Shown piece after piece: positions 7,611 through 16,733 of a DNA stretch of 34,512 nucleotides. Origin of the DNA: an uncultured Ruminococcus sp. (GTDB lineage: Bacteria; Bacillota; Clostridia; Oscillospirales; Acutalibacteraceae); NCBI GenBank assembly GCA_902776975.1, contig CACYSI010000002.1, forward strand, positions 66,873-101,384, given 5' to 3'. Each line of letters opens with the position of its first letter. Positions within the stretch are counted from its first letter, which is position 1. The notes under the pieces are model-generated. The model saw nothing but the letters and a program-made list of their open reading frames with translations. It made no database searches and was not told where the DNA came from. The translations under genes and the position numbers were made by a program.

Positions 7611-7645
7611 AACTATTAACTGACAACTAATTACTATCAACTAAT
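7611..7645. repeat. Seven-nt periodic array upstream of dnaK
   Basis: Five 7-nt units (AACTATT, AACTGAC, AACTAAT, TACTATC, AACTAAT) run directly up to the GGAGGT ribosome binding site of dnaK. The region between grpE and dnaK has no other feature. Confidence 0.7.
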
Positions 7646-7659
7646 ATGGAGGTATTATT

Positions 7660-9522
7660 ATGGCAAAGACAATCGGTATCGACTTAGGTACAACAAACTC
7701 ATGTGTAGCAGTTATCGAGGGCGGCGAGCCCGTAGTTATCGCAAACGCCGAGGGCGCGAGAACGACCCCATCGGTAGTTGCATTTTCCAAGACAGGCGAG
7801 AGAATGGTAGGTCAGGTCGCTAAGCGCCAGGCTATCACCAATCCCGATCGCACCGTATCCTCTATCAAGAGAGAGATGGGCTCTGATTACAAGGTAAATA
7901 TCGACGGCAAGGGCTATACTCCTCAGGAGATCTCCGCTATGGTGCTCCAGAAGCTCAAGGCTGACGCCGAGGCTTATTTAGGCGAAAAGGTAAACTCAGC
8001 CGTTATCACCGTACCCGCGTACTTCACCGACGCTCAGCGTCAGGCTACCAAGGACGCAGGCAAGATCGCGGGTCTCGACGTTAAGCGTATCATCAACGAG
8101 CCTACAGCAGCGGCTCTGTCCTACGGTATAGACAAAGAGAACGACCAGAAGGTCATGGTATACGACCTCGGCGGCGGCACCTTCGATGTATCCATCATCG
8201 AGATCGGTGACGGCGTACAGGAGGTTCTCGCCACAGCGGGTAACAACCGTCTCGGCGGCGACGACTTTGACCAGCGTATCATCGACTGGATGGTACAGTC
8301 CTTCAAGACTGAGACAGGCGTAGACCTCAGCGCCGACAAGATGGCTATGCAGCGCCTCAAGGAGGCTGCCGAGAAGTCTAAGATCGAGCTCTCAGGCGTT
8401 ACCACCTCCAACATCAACCTGCCCTTCATCACAGCAGACGCCACAGGCCCCAAGCACCTTGACCTCACTCTGACCAGAGCTAAGTTCAACGAGCTCACGG
8501 CTGATTTGGTCGAAAAGACAATGGGTCCGGTAAGAAGCGCGCTTTCCGACTCGGGTCTGTCCATCGGCGAGATCGACAAGGTACTGATGGTCGGCGGTTC
8601 TTCCAGGATCCCCGCCGTACAGGAGGCTGTTAAGTCCCTTATCGGCAAAGAACCCTTCAAGGGCATCAACCCCGACGAGTGCGTAGCTATCGGCGCCGCT
8701 ATCCAGGCGGGCGTTCTCGGCGGCGAGGTAGACGGCCTCCTGCTGCTCGACGTCACTCCCCTTTCACTGGGCGTTGAGACTATGGGCGGCGTCATGACCA
8801 AGATCATCGACCGCAACACCACTATCCCCACCAAGAAGAGCCAGATCTTCTCCACGGCGGCAGACAACCAGACTCAGGTCGAGATCAACATCTTACAGGG
8901 CGAGCGTGAGTTTGCCCGCGACAACAAGCAGCTCGGTCTGTTCGCTCTGACAGGCATCGCTCCCGCTCCCAGAGGCATCCCGCAGATCGAAGTTACCTTT
9001 GATATAGACGCCAACGGCATCGTCAACGTATCCGCTAAGGATCTCGGCACAGGCGCTCAGCAGCAGATCACTATCTCCAACACCTCCAACATGTCTAAGG
9101 ACGACATCGACAAGGCTGTCAAGGAGGCTGAGCAGTACGCCGCAGAGGATAAGAAGCGCCGCGAAGAGGTAGACTCCAAGAACGAGGCTGAGCAGGTTGC
9201 TTATCAGGCTGAAAAGCTCATCTCCGACAACGGCGATAAGATCGCAGAGGACGACAAGAACACCCTCAACACCAAGATCGCCGCGGTCAAAGAGGCTATC
9301 TCCAAAAACGACTCCGACCTCATCAAGAGCGCTAAGGACGATCTGATGAAGAGCCTGCAGGACGTAGGCGCCAAGATGTATCAGCAGAATGCCGCGGCAG
9401 GTCAGGCGGCGGGCGCTCAGCCCGGTCCCGACCCCACACAGGGCGGTTATAACCCCAACCAAGGCGCTCAGGGCGGCAACGACGGCAACGTATACGACGC
9501 CGACTACAAGGACGTAGACTGA
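7660..9522 (+). CDS. dnaK: Molecular chaperone DnaK (Hsp70)
   Basis: DnaK is the ATP-dependent Hsp70 that binds exposed hydrophobic segments of client proteins. The 620-residue product has the nucleotide-binding domain motifs [11 protein letters not shown] (residues 5-15), [13 protein letters not shown] (about 146), [12 protein letters not shown] (about 167) and [14 protein letters not shown] (about 308), then the linker [15 protein letters not shown] and the substrate-binding domain. The lid ends in a Gly/Gln/Pro-rich tail and DADYKDVD. A strong GGAGGT site precedes the ATG. It is a single complete copy, cotranscribed with grpE and dnaJ under CIRCE control. Confidence 0.98.
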   Translation: MAKTIGIDLGTTNSCVAVIEGGEPVVIANAEGARTTPSVVAFSKTGERMVGQVAKRQAITNPDRTVSSIKREMGSDYKVNIDGKGYTPQEISAMVLQKLKADAEAYLGEKVNSAVITVPAYFTDAQRQATKDAGKIAGLDVKRIINEPTAAALSYGIDKENDQKVMVYDLGGGTFDVSIIEIGDGVQEVLATAGNNRLGGDDFDQRIIDWMVQSFKTETGVDLSADKMAMQRLKEAAEKSKIELSGVTTSNINLPFITADATGPKHLDLTLTRAKFNELTADLVEKTMGPVRSALSDSGLSIGEIDKVLMVGGSSRIPAVQEAVKSLIGKEPFKGINPDECVAIGAAIQAGVLGGEVDGLLLLDVTPLSLGVETMGGVMTKIIDRNTTIPTKKSQIFSTAADNQTQVEINILQGEREFARDNKQLGLFALTGIAPAPRGIPQIEVTFDIDANGIVNVSAKDLGTGAQQQITISNTSNMSKDDIDKAVKEAEQYAAEDKKRREEVDSKNEAEQVAYQAEKLISDNGDKIAEDDKNTLNTKIAAVKEAISKNDSDLIKSAKDDLMKSLQDVGAKMYQQNAAAGQAAGAQPGPDPTQGGYNPNQGAQGGNDGNVYDADYKDVD

Positions 9523-9562
9523 TAATTATCCCCTTTACGTTAAGCAAATATTGTGATATGAT

Positions 9563-9660
9563 ATACGGGCGGGCAAGACGCTTTCTTTGCCCGTCCGCAT
9601 ATGTACGTTTTTCAAAACGTAGGGCAGGAGCTTGCTCCTCCCGCGGATTCACTTGAAACG
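9563..9660 (+). repeat. Hairpins between dnaK and dnaJ
   Basis: CGGGCAA and TTGCCCG pair around a 10-nt loop (about 9568-9593). A second short dyad lies in ACGTTTTTCAAAACGT (about 9604-9619), and a third, GTAGGGCAGGAGC...GCTCCTCCCG, at about 9620-9645 resembles other GTAGGG hairpins in the window. No adequate T-run follows, so these are more likely repeat elements or attenuating or processing structures than full terminators. Confidence 0.5.
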
Positions 9661-9670
9661 TGGTGAACTT

Positions 9671-10804
9671 ATGGCAGACAAAAGAGATTACTATGAGGTC
9701 CTCGGCGTAAACAAGAGCGCCACGGACGATGAGATAAAAAAGGCATACCGTCAGGCGGCTAAGAAGTACCACCCCGACCTGCACCCCGGCGACGCCGAGG
9801 CTGAGGCTAAGTTCAAAGAGGTCAACGAGGCGTACGAGGTACTGTCCGATCACGACAAAAAGGCTCGCTACGACCAGTTCGGCCACGCGGGCGTAGATCC
9901 CAACTTCGGCGCGGGCTCGGCAGGCTCGCCTTTCGGTCAGGATATCGACTTCGGCGATATATTCTCGAGCTTCTTCGGAGGCTTCGGAGGCAGACGCGCG
10001 GCTAACCCCAACGCGCCGCGACGCGGTACCGACGTAGAGACGGTGCTCAACGTCAGCTTTGAAGAGGCGGCCAAGGGCTGTAAAAAGACCGTTCAGTATC
10101 AGGCGATAACCACCTGTAAGGACTGTAACGGCACAGGCGCGCAGAAGGGCACCACGCCCAAGACCTGTACAGCCTGCGGCGGCAGAGGTCAGGTCACTAT
10201 CAACCAGCGCACTCCCTTCGGAGCGGTGCAGACCTCCCGTCCCTGCGACGCGTGCAAGGGCAGAGGCAAGATCGTCGAGACCCCCTGCCGCACCTGTAAC
10301 GGACGCGGTCAGGTACGCCGCAAAAAGACCGTCGAGGTCAACATCCCCGCCGGCATCAACGATGAGCAGGTGCTCAACGTAGCGGGACACGGCAACTCGG
10401 GCACCAACGGCGGCCCCGCGGGCGATCTGCACGTTTTCATCAACGTCCGTCCCCATCCCATCTTTGAGCGCAGAGGCGACGACATCTGGTGCGACCTGCC
10501 CATCACCTTTACTCAGGCGGCTCTCGGAGCCACCGTCACCGTACCTACCCTCGACGGCAAGTCGAGCTACGATATACACGACGGCACCCAGCCCGGCGAT
10601 ATCTTCAAGCTCAAGGGCAAGGGCGTACAGCATCTCGGCGGCAGAGGCCGCGGCGACCAGTATGTCAGAGTCGTCATAGAGGTGCCCAAAAACCTCAGCT
10701 CCAAGCAAAAACAGCTCATCCGCGAGTTTGAGGACAGCACAGGCGACAAAAACTACCAGAAGCGCAAGGGCTTCATGGATAAGCTAAAGGATATATTCGG
10801 TTGA
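9671..10804 (+). CDS. dnaJ: Chaperone DnaJ (Hsp40)
   Basis: DnaJ delivers clients to DnaK and stimulates its ATPase. Starting at MADKRDYYEVLG (9671) the product is 377 residues, the normal type I length; a start 39 bp upstream is in frame but adds an atypical leader. The J domain carries YHPDLH (HPD motif), then a Gly/Phe-rich region to about residue 115. Four CxxCxGxG zinc repeats follow: CKDCNGTG, CTACGGRG, CDACKGRG and CRTCNGRG. Two client-binding beta domains complete it. The spacer from dnaK is 148 bp with small hairpins, which may lower dnaJ expression relative to dnaK. A terminator follows. Confidence 0.97.
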   Translation: MADKRDYYEVLGVNKSATDDEIKKAYRQAAKKYHPDLHPGDAEAEAKFKEVNEAYEVLSDHDKKARYDQFGHAGVDPNFGAGSAGSPFGQDIDFGDIFSSFFGGFGGRRAANPNAPRRGTDVETVLNVSFEEAAKGCKKTVQYQAITTCKDCNGTGAQKGTTPKTCTACGGRGQVTINQRTPFGAVQTSRPCDACKGRGKIVETPCRTCNGRGQVRRKKTVEVNIPAGINDEQVLNVAGHGNSGTNGGPAGDLHVFINVRPHPIFERRGDDIWCDLPITFTQAALGATVTVPTLDGKSSYDIHDGTQPGDIFKLKGKGVQHLGGRGRGDQYVRVVIEVPKNLSSKQKQLIREFEDSTGDKNYQKRKGFMDKLKDIFG

Positions 10805-10817
10805 TACCGTATCTTAA

Positions 10818-10849
10818 ACAATGCCACCCCACGGTGGCATTGTTTTTTA
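10818..10849 (+). terminator. Terminator of the dnaK operon
   Basis: CAATGCCACC pairs with GGTGGCATTG around a CCAC loop and is followed by TTTTTT. It lies directly after dnaJ and separates the heat-shock operon from the P-type ATPase gene. Confidence 0.92.
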
Positions 10850-10876
10850 TATGAATCTCGCAAATATATATAAACC

Positions 10877-10905
10877 TTGCAAACCTACCGCTTTTATGAT
10901 AATAT
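10877..10905 (+). promoter_or_regulatory. Promoter of the P-type ATPase gene
   Basis: TTGCAA (10877-10882) and TAATAT (10900-10905) are separated by 17 bp. A TATAAT at 10913-10918 could be an alternative -10 box. Confidence 0.5.
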
Positions 10906-10938
10906 ATAGTAGTATAATTATGACCGAGGAGAGAGTAT

Positions 10939-13900
10939 ATGAGTAAAAAACTTATAGAAAAGCCGCCTGTAGAACGGATACAGGCGTCCGCGGACACGGG
11001 ACTGTCCGAGCAGGCGGTCGAAGAACGGCGCTCCAAAGGCTACGTCAATGTCGCCACCGACCCTAACGAAAAGACTATCCCCAAGATCATCGCGGGCAAT
11101 CTGTTCACCTTTTTCAACGTCGTATTGATGATCATCGCGGGTGTATTCATCATCTTCATGATATACCTCAACGCGATCGGACGCTCGGATATAGTCAATA
11201 ATAACTTCGGCTTCTCCAAGTTCATCTTTCTGATCCCGGCTATCATGAACGTAGGCATGGGATCTTTTCAGGAGATACAGAGCCTTAAAACCATCAAGAA
11301 GTTGCGTATAGTGACCGGCACCAAGAGCCGCGTCGTCCGCGACGGCGAGACCGTGACCGTCGACGCGACCGACATAGTGCTGGATGACATAGTAGCCGTA
11401 TCGGCGGGAGATCAGGCGACAGCCGACCTTACCGTGCTGACAGGCGAGGTCGATGTGGACGAGTCCATGCTGACGGGTGAGTCCGACCACGTCAAAAAGC
11501 GCGCCGGCGACACCATCCTCTCGGGTTCTTCTATCATCGTCGGCTCAGCGCGCTGCAGAGCCGATAAGATCGGCAACGACACCTACGCCGCGGAGCTGAC
11601 CCGCAAGGTCAAGAGCTCATCGGGACATAAGTCAGAGCTGATGACCTCTATCATGAAGATCATCAAAGTGCTGACAGTATGTCTGTGCATAGTAGTCGCC
11701 GTAGTTACCGCCACCCTCGCTATCAAAATCAGCATAACGGGCTCGAACACAGCTATCTGGAACGGTCTGTCGATGTCGCTGAGCGATCCCGTCACATGGT
11801 CGCTGATCGTACTCACCGACGGTATGTTCGGTATAGGCATGATTCCCACGGGTCTCGTGCTCACCACCTCGGTAGCTCTTATGGTCTCCATAGCCCAGCT
11901 CACCAAGAAGCAGACTCTCGTACAGGAGCTTTATTCTCTCGAAAACCTCTCCCGGGTAGATGTTATCTGCCTCGATAAGACAGGTACCCTCACCGACGGC
12001 ACCATGAGCGTGTGCGAGGTCAAAGCCTTTATACCCATGGAAGAGGTCGAGGCTCACGCCCGCGCGCTTATGGCTTCGGCAGGCGAGCGCAACGCTACCT
12101 CCGAGGCGGTATTCCAGCGCTTTGGCACGGATGAAAATGCCGATATCCGCGAGGCTATCCCCTTCTCCAGCGCCAACAAATATTCCGGTCTTATATATAA
12201 TAACGGCAAAAAACTGCTCATGGGCGCTCCCGACTATCTTCTCAGTCAGGATGACGAGCGCTTCTCATATGTTGTCGAGCGAGCCAAACTCGGCAACCGC
12301 GTCATAGCGCTGACTCTCGACGGCGAGCTGATAGCCTTTATCGCTATCGAGGATCATATCCGCGAGACAGCAGCCGATACGCTCAAGTTCTTCCGCGAGA
12401 ACGGCGTCACCGTAAAGGTCATCTCCGGCGACAGCCCGCTGACAGTCAGCATAATCGCCGAAAAATGCGGCATAGTCAACGCTGACAAGTATATATCTCT
12501 CGCGGGCGTGCCCCTTGAGGACATCCCCTCTATAGCCGAGGAGTACACGGTGTTCGCCCGAGTATCTCCCGAGCAGAAAGAGGCTCTGGTCATGGCTCTT
12601 CAGGCTAAGGGCCACAAGGTAGCCATGACAGGCGACGGCGTAAACGATATCCTCGCTCTGCGCCGCTCAGACTCCTCTATTTCCTTTGCAAAAGCTACCG
12701 ACGCCGCTAAGTCATGCGCCGACGTAGTCCTGCTCGATAACGACTTCAGCCACCTCAAAGAGGTAGTCGGCGAGGGCAGACGAGTCATCGGCAACATCCA
12801 AAAGACCTCCGTCCTCTATCTGATGAAGTCCACTATCGTGTTCATCCTCGCTTTCGCGCTTATTCCGCTCGCGAAAGCCCAGATGTGGTTCTCCATAGAG
12901 AATATGTATATGCTCGAAGCGGCTGTCATCGGCACGGGCGGATTCCTGCTCTCTCTCGAGCCCCGACGCACACCGATCAAGGGCTCGTTCATGCGCAACA
13001 TCATCCCGCAGGCGATCACCGCGGGCGCTCTCGCCTCCGTTGCCGTACTGCTGCCCATACTGCTCAACACCATACCCAAGTACTACGGCTATGAGCCGTT
13101 CATCACAGACGTCAACGTCCGTCCCATGATGACCGTGCTCACCTCTATCGCGGGCATAGTGGTAGTCTTCTCAATGTGCTTGCCGTTCAACAAATATCGT
13201 ACCAAGGCTATGGCAGCGGTGCTTTTTGTCGCGATATTCCTCGGTCTTATGCTCCCGACCGCTTATATAGGCGGACAGGCTATAGGCAGCAATATGCTCG
13301 CGTTTGACAAAGCCGCGGGACAGACCGTATTCGACTCGGCTCTCTTCCAAGAGATGTTCAAGCCCATACACAGCAGCGTCATAGTAAATCTGATCAATGA
13401 TGACAACAACCTCACCATACTCAGGATCTTCCTGTATGTAGCCGTACCGGCGTTCATCCTGACCCGCTTCGCGGTCGAGAACTACGCCCGCAGGGACTAT
13501 AAGGACGTCAAGCTGCACCGAGCCTTCCGCATAGGCAGAAGGCTGATGCTCACGGCAGGCTTTGTGCTCATTCTCGAGTCGGTCATGTCGATAATCTCAC
13601 TTATAGCCTCCTATGATGAGTTCGTAGCCTCCGAGGGCGAGGTCTTCTATACTATTTTAGGTATAATAGTCGGCACTCTCGCCTTAGCACAGACAGTCAT
13701 CGGCGTCATCGGCTATAAGGTCTGGAAGGATCCCACCAAGAAGCTCATCAAGCTCGGCTTTATCAGCGGCATAGTGCTGTTCGTGCTCTCGGTACTGCCT
13801 GTGCTCCTCACGGGTCATATCGACGATTCGGGCAACCCTCTGCTCTTTGCCGACAGCGCCGTTACTCTCGTCATCGCCATAGGCTATACGGTAGGCGCTG

Positions 13901-13950
13901 TCATCGTCAGAGCTAACTACAAGCTCGCCCGCGAAAAGCGCGTGTCCTGA
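10939..13950 (+). CDS. CtpE-like P-type cation-transporting ATPase
   Basis: A 1003-residue HAD-type P-type ATPase. Visible motifs are TGES of the actuator domain (about residues 178-181), DKTGTLT with phosphorylated Asp346, and the hinge TGDGVND (about 564-570). Hydrophobic segments occur near 50-70 and 90-105, around 225-330, and as a C-terminal bundle after about 620. The segments GLVLTTSVALMV, LVQELYSLENLSRVDVICLDKTG and VVGEGRRVIGNIQK resemble the actinobacterial CtpE group, in which a member has been linked to Ca2+. The M4-equivalent GMIPTGLVL has Pro-Thr-Gly. A heavy-metal-binding domain is absent. GAGGAGAG precedes the ATG. It stands alone between two terminators. The ion is inferred, not shown. 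Confidence 0.9.
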   Translation: MSKKLIEKPPVERIQASADTGLSEQAVEERRSKGYVNVATDPNEKTIPKIIAGNLFTFFNVVLMIIAGVFIIFMIYLNAIGRSDIVNNNFGFSKFIFLIPAIMNVGMGSFQEIQSLKTIKKLRIVTGTKSRVVRDGETVTVDATDIVLDDIVAVSAGDQATADLTVLTGEVDVDESMLTGESDHVKKRAGDTILSGSSIIVGSARCRADKIGNDTYAAELTRKVKSSSGHKSELMTSIMKIIKVLTVCLCIVVAVVTATLAIKISITGSNTAIWNGLSMSLSDPVTWSLIVLTDGMFGIGMIPTGLVLTTSVALMVSIAQLTKKQTLVQELYSLENLSRVDVICLDKTGTLTDGTMSVCEVKAFIPMEEVEAHARALMASAGERNATSEAVFQRFGTDENADIREAIPFSSANKYSGLIYNNGKKLLMGAPDYLLSQDDERFSYVVERAKLGNRVIALTLDGELIAFIAIEDHIRETAADTLKFFRENGVTVKVISGDSPLTVSIIAEKCGIVNADKYISLAGVPLEDIPSIAEEYTVFARVSPEQKEALVMALQAKGHKVAMTGDGVNDILALRRSDSSISFAKATDAAKSCADVVLLDNDFSHLKEVVGEGRRVIGNIQKTSVLYLMKSTIVFILAFALIPLAKAQMWFSIENMYMLEAAVIGTGGFLLSLEPRRTPIKGSFMRNIIPQAITAGALASVAVLLPILLNTIPKYYGYEPFITDVNVRPMMTVLTSIAGIVVVFSMCLPFNKYRTKAMAAVLFVAIFLGLMLPTAYIGGQAIGSNMLAFDKAAGQTVFDSALFQEMFKPIHSSVIVNLINDDNNLTILRIFLYVAVPAFILTRFAVENYARRDYKDVKLHRAFRIGRRLMLTAGFVLILESVMSIISLIASYDEFVASEGEVFYTILGIIVGTLALAQTVIGVIGYKVWKDPTKKLIKLGFISGIVLFVLSVLPVLLTGHIDDSGNPLLFADSAVTLVIAIGYTVGAVIVRANYKLAREKRVS

Positions 13951-14005
13951 TACTCGATACATCTAAATTTTCGTCAACGGTCTATGACCGAAAGACCCCA
14001 CCTAC

Positions 14006-14048
14006 CCCGCCGCCTTTCCTTATCCGAAAGGCGGCGATATATTTGCAG
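14006..14048 (+). terminator. Terminator-like hairpin after the P-type ATPase gene
   Basis: CGCCGCCTTTC pairs exactly with GAAAGGCGGCG (11 bp) and is followed by ATATATTTG. The T-run is weak but the stem is strong. Confidence 0.7.
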
Positions 14049-14059
14049 ACAAATTTCAC

Positions 14060-14088
14060 TTGATAATATCACTCGGATGTGGTAAATT
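14060..14088 (+). promoter_or_regulatory. Promoter of prmA
   Basis: TTGATA (14060-14065) and TAAATT (14083-14088) are separated by 17 bp, about 28 bp upstream of the prmA start. Confidence 0.5.
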
Positions 14089-14116
14089 ATATAAAGATGT
14101 TTAAGGAAGTGAACAT

Positions 14117-15052
14117 ATGGACTGGACAGAGATATGCATCGAGGTACCCGCGGCAGATATAGACTCTGCGGCGGCGATAGCCAACATGACAGTGCCCTAC
14201 GGCATTTATATCGAAGATTACAGCGACCTTGAGCGTGAGGTGCTTGAGATAGCCCGCATCGACCTCATCGACGAAGAGTTGCTCAAGGCTGACCGCGACA
14301 AGGCTAAGATACATATCTATATCGATCCCGAGGATAATATAGATGAGGCGGTATCCTTTCTCAAAGAGCGGCTAAACGCCGCCGATATCGACTATACGAT
14401 AGACCTGAGCAACGTGCGCGAGGACGACTGGCTCAACAACTGGCGCAAGTACTTCAAGCCCATGCCCGTAGGCGAGCGTCTGCTCATCAATCCCTCATGG
14501 TATACAGACACCGATCCCGAGGGCAGGGCCGTGCTCAATATCGACCCGGGGCTCGCGTTCGGTACGGGCAAGCACGAGACCACCCGCCTGTGCATGGAGG
14601 CTCTCGAGCGCTATGTGAACACGGGCTCAAAGGTGCTCGACGTAGGCTGCGGCAGCGGTATACTCGGCATAGCTGCGGTGCTTCTCGGAGCGGACAGCGC
14701 CTTCGGCGTAGATATTGATGAGACCGCCGTCCGTACAGCTAACGAAAACGCCCGTATAAACGGCGTCGGCGACAGCTTCACCGCCATAGCGGGCGACCTT
14801 GTCGATAAGGTTACCGAAAAATACGATATTGTTGTTGCAAATATCGTCGCGGATGCTATAATAGCATTGTCGGCTTCTGTTCCGCGCTTTATGACAGACG
14901 ACGCCGTATATATAGTCAGCGGTATCATCGACGCCAGAGCCGACGACGTCAAAAACGCTGTCAAGGACTCTTTTGATATAGTCGAAGAGAATACCCTCGG
15001 CGGCTGGTACTGCTTCGTACTCAGACAAAAGCATCAAACAGTCACTGATTGA
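14117..15052 (+). CDS. prmA: Ribosomal protein L11 methyltransferase PrmA
   Basis: PrmA is an S-adenosylmethionine-dependent enzyme that trimethylates ribosomal protein uL11. The 311-residue length is normal. The N-terminal substrate-recognition domain (MDWTEICIEVPA... to about 90) contains the family region around DDWLNNWRKYFKPM, and the catalytic domain has the SAM motif VLDVGCGSGILGIAA (about residues 174-188). INPSWYT, DPGLAFGTGKHETTRLCME and VVANIVADAI (the N-x-x post-motif) all match PrmA. Position after a dnaK-dnaJ block is a common Firmicutes arrangement. AAGGAAGTG lies upstream of the ATG. Confidence 0.95.
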   Translation: MDWTEICIEVPAADIDSAAAIANMTVPYGIYIEDYSDLEREVLEIARIDLIDEELLKADRDKAKIHIYIDPEDNIDEAVSFLKERLNAADIDYTIDLSNVREDDWLNNWRKYFKPMPVGERLLINPSWYTDTDPEGRAVLNIDPGLAFGTGKHETTRLCMEALERYVNTGSKVLDVGCGSGILGIAAVLLGADSAFGVDIDETAVRTANENARINGVGDSFTAIAGDLVDKVTEKYDIVVANIVADAIIALSASVPRFMTDDAVYIVSGIIDARADDVKNAVKDSFDIVEENTLGGWYCFVLRQKHQTVTD

Positions 15053-15107
15053 CCCGCTATTGAATCAATCATTTTCTGTTTTAATAAACAATACACGGAG
15101 GTAAATT

Positions 15108-15722
15108 ATGAAAAAATCAAAAAGAGATAAGATCAATCTGCTGTTCTCATCATTCCTTGTGATCGGCTACATAATCTGCAGCTACTTCTTCTCTACTCTC
15201 GCGACTCAGGTCGGCGGAGTATGGGGCGGCGTCATCCAGGCTTTGATCCTCATCGTATTCGGTCTGCTCCTGTTCTACGCTACCCGAGTAGGCGAGGGCA
15301 CACAGGTCAAGCGTTTCAGCCCTGCCGTGCTCATACTCGTAGTAATACCGGCACTGTACATCGTTCTGGCGGCCGTATTCACCGCTATCCCCTTCCCCTC
15401 ATTCATCAGACTCCATTCCGAGTCCGGCGCTCCCGGCGTCATCTTCGCCTTAGCGGGCGTAGCTCTCGGCTACGGCATCCCCTACACCTTCCTCTCGGGC
15501 TATGAGATCCGTGAAGAAGAGGATGTCGAAGAAGAGATCGAAAAGACCGAGAAGGTCTTAGAGGGCGGACTTGCCGAAGAGCTCGCCGAGACACAGGCTC
15601 AGGATGAAGCAAACGCCGCCGAGACCGCTGACGAAGCTCCCGCAGACGAAACACCAGAAGCGCCTGCCGCAGAAGCAGAAGAAGCCACCGAGGCAGAAAC
15701 AAAAACTCCCGACGCTGAATAA
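15108..15722 (+). CDS. Four-helix membrane protein with acidic Ala/Glu-rich tail
   Basis: A 204-residue protein with four hydrophobic helices at about residues 10-30, 38-60, 67-92 and 103-128, followed by a C-terminal tail of about 75 residues made mostly of Glu, Ala, Asp, Thr and Pro. The basic N terminus (MKKSKRDK) suggests that the N terminus and the acidic tail are cytoplasmic. CGGAGG lies 8 nt before the ATG. It starts 55 bp after prmA and ends 26 bp before the Mrp gene, so it is probably cotranscribed with both. I do not recognise the family. The tail could be a protein- or cation-interaction segment, but nothing shows this directly. Confidence 0.85.
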   Translation: MKKSKRDKINLLFSSFLVIGYIICSYFFSTLATQVGGVWGGVIQALILIVFGLLLFYATRVGEGTQVKRFSPAVLILVVIPALYIVLAAVFTAIPFPSFIRLHSESGAPGVIFALAGVALGYGIPYTFLSGYEIREEEDVEEEIEKTEKVLEGGLAEELAETQAQDEANAAETADEAPADETPEAPAAEAEEATEAETKTPDAE

Positions 15723-15748
15723 ACCCATAGAAAGAGGAATACCGATCC

Positions 15749-16582
15749 ATGAGCGAATGTACCCATGATTGTTCGACCTGCTCTCAGAGCTGTTCTTCAC
15801 GCACCGAGCCGCAGGATCTTCACGAAAAACTCAATGACCTCAGCTCTGTCAAGAAGGTCATAGCCGTAGTATCCGGCAAGGGCGGCGTAGGCAAGAGCCT
15901 CGTCACCTCGGCCATGGCTGTCGAGCTCAACCGCCGCGGCCATAAGACCGCGATACTCGACGCCGATATCACAGGCCCGTCCATACCCAAGGCGTTCGGC
16001 GTCAAGACCCGCGCCAAGGGCAGCGAGCTGGGCATCCTGCCCGAGACCACCAAGACAGGCATAGATATCATGTCTGTCAACCTCCTGCTCGAGCACGACA
16101 CCGATCCCGTAGTATGGCGCGGTCCTGTCATCGCGGGCACTGTCAAGCAGTTCTGGTCTGACGTCATCTGGAAGGACGTTGACTATATGTTCGTCGATAT
16201 GCCTCCGGGCACCGGCGACGTACCGCTGACGGTGTTCCAGTCTATACCGCTCGACGGCATCATCGTCGTGACCTCGCCTCAGGAGCTCGTATCCATGATA
16301 GTCGGCAAGGCTGTCAAGATGGCTGAGCTGATGAACGTGCCTATCCTCGGTCTGGTCGAGAACATGAGCTACTTCAAGTGCCCCGACTGCGGCAGGGAGC
16401 ATAAGATCTTCGGCGAGAGCCATATCGAAGATATCGCCCGGGAGTACGGCACCCGCGTACTCGCCAAGGTTCCGCTCGACGACTCACTCGCAAAATCCGT
16501 AGACACAGGCACGGTAGAGCTGTTTGTCGGCGATTGGTTCAACTCCGCCGCTGACATCATCGAGGACGAGCTTAAAGTCTGA
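15749..16582 (+). CDS. Mrp/NBP35-type P-loop ATPase, Fe-S cluster carrier
   Basis: A 277-residue member of the Mrp/ApbC/NBP35 family, deviant-Walker ATPases that bind and transfer Fe-S clusters. The N terminus carries Cys4, Cys8, Cys11 and Cys15 (CxxxCxxCxxxC), similar to the N-terminal cluster motif of NBP35-type proteins. The P loop is SGKGGVGKS (residues 42-50), followed by ILDADITGPSIPK and the switch MPPGTGDVPLT. The bridging pair CPDC is at 211-214. Short length and lack of an MIP18-like N-terminal domain fit the archaeal/clostridial type. Last gene before a strong terminator; probably in one transcript with prmA and the membrane gene. Confidence 0.93.
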   Translation: MSECTHDCSTCSQSCSSRTEPQDLHEKLNDLSSVKKVIAVVSGKGGVGKSLVTSAMAVELNRRGHKTAILDADITGPSIPKAFGVKTRAKGSELGILPETTKTGIDIMSVNLLLEHDTDPVVWRGPVIAGTVKQFWSDVIWKDVDYMFVDMPPGTGDVPLTVFQSIPLDGIIVVTSPQELVSMIVGKAVKMAELMNVPILGLVENMSYFKCPDCGREHKIFGESHIEDIAREYGTRVLAKVPLDDSLAKSVDTGTVELFVGDWFNSAADIIEDELKV

Positions 16583-16605
16583 GCATAAATATGTGATCAT
16601 ATCAT

Positions 16606-16640
16606 CAAAGCCCTTTCCGACCTCGGAAAGGGCTTTTTTG
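16606..16640 (+). terminator. Intrinsic terminator after the Mrp gene
   Basis: AAAGCCCTTTCC pairs with GGAAAGGGCTTT around GACCTC and is followed by TTTTG TTTG. A strong, classical terminator. Confidence 0.93.
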
Positions 16641-16641
16641 T

Positions 16642-16728
16642 TTGACAGGAAACTACAACAAGCTGTATAATTGTTTGTTTACAAAGATAAATTATACAAA
16701 CTGTATTATTGCGGCAACATCTGTCAAA
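16642..16728 (+). promoter_or_regulatory. Orphan consensus promoter within an inverted-repeat unit
   Basis: TTGACA (16642-16647) and TATAAT (16666-16671) are spaced by 18 bp and point to the right, yet the next genes (16782-18099) are on the opposite strand. The unit is bounded by TTTGACAG and CTGTCAAA and contains TGTATAATT/AATTATACA arms (16664-16672, 16690-16698). It could drive a short non-coding or antisense RNA, or be a mobile-repeat remnant. Confidence 0.45.
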
Positions 16729-16733
16729 TAAAA

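Noticed and set aside
9332-10708. 458-codon open frame on the minus strand over dnaK and dnaJ
   Set aside because: It is a shadow of two highly conserved chaperone genes, with no ribosome binding site and no recognisable domain.
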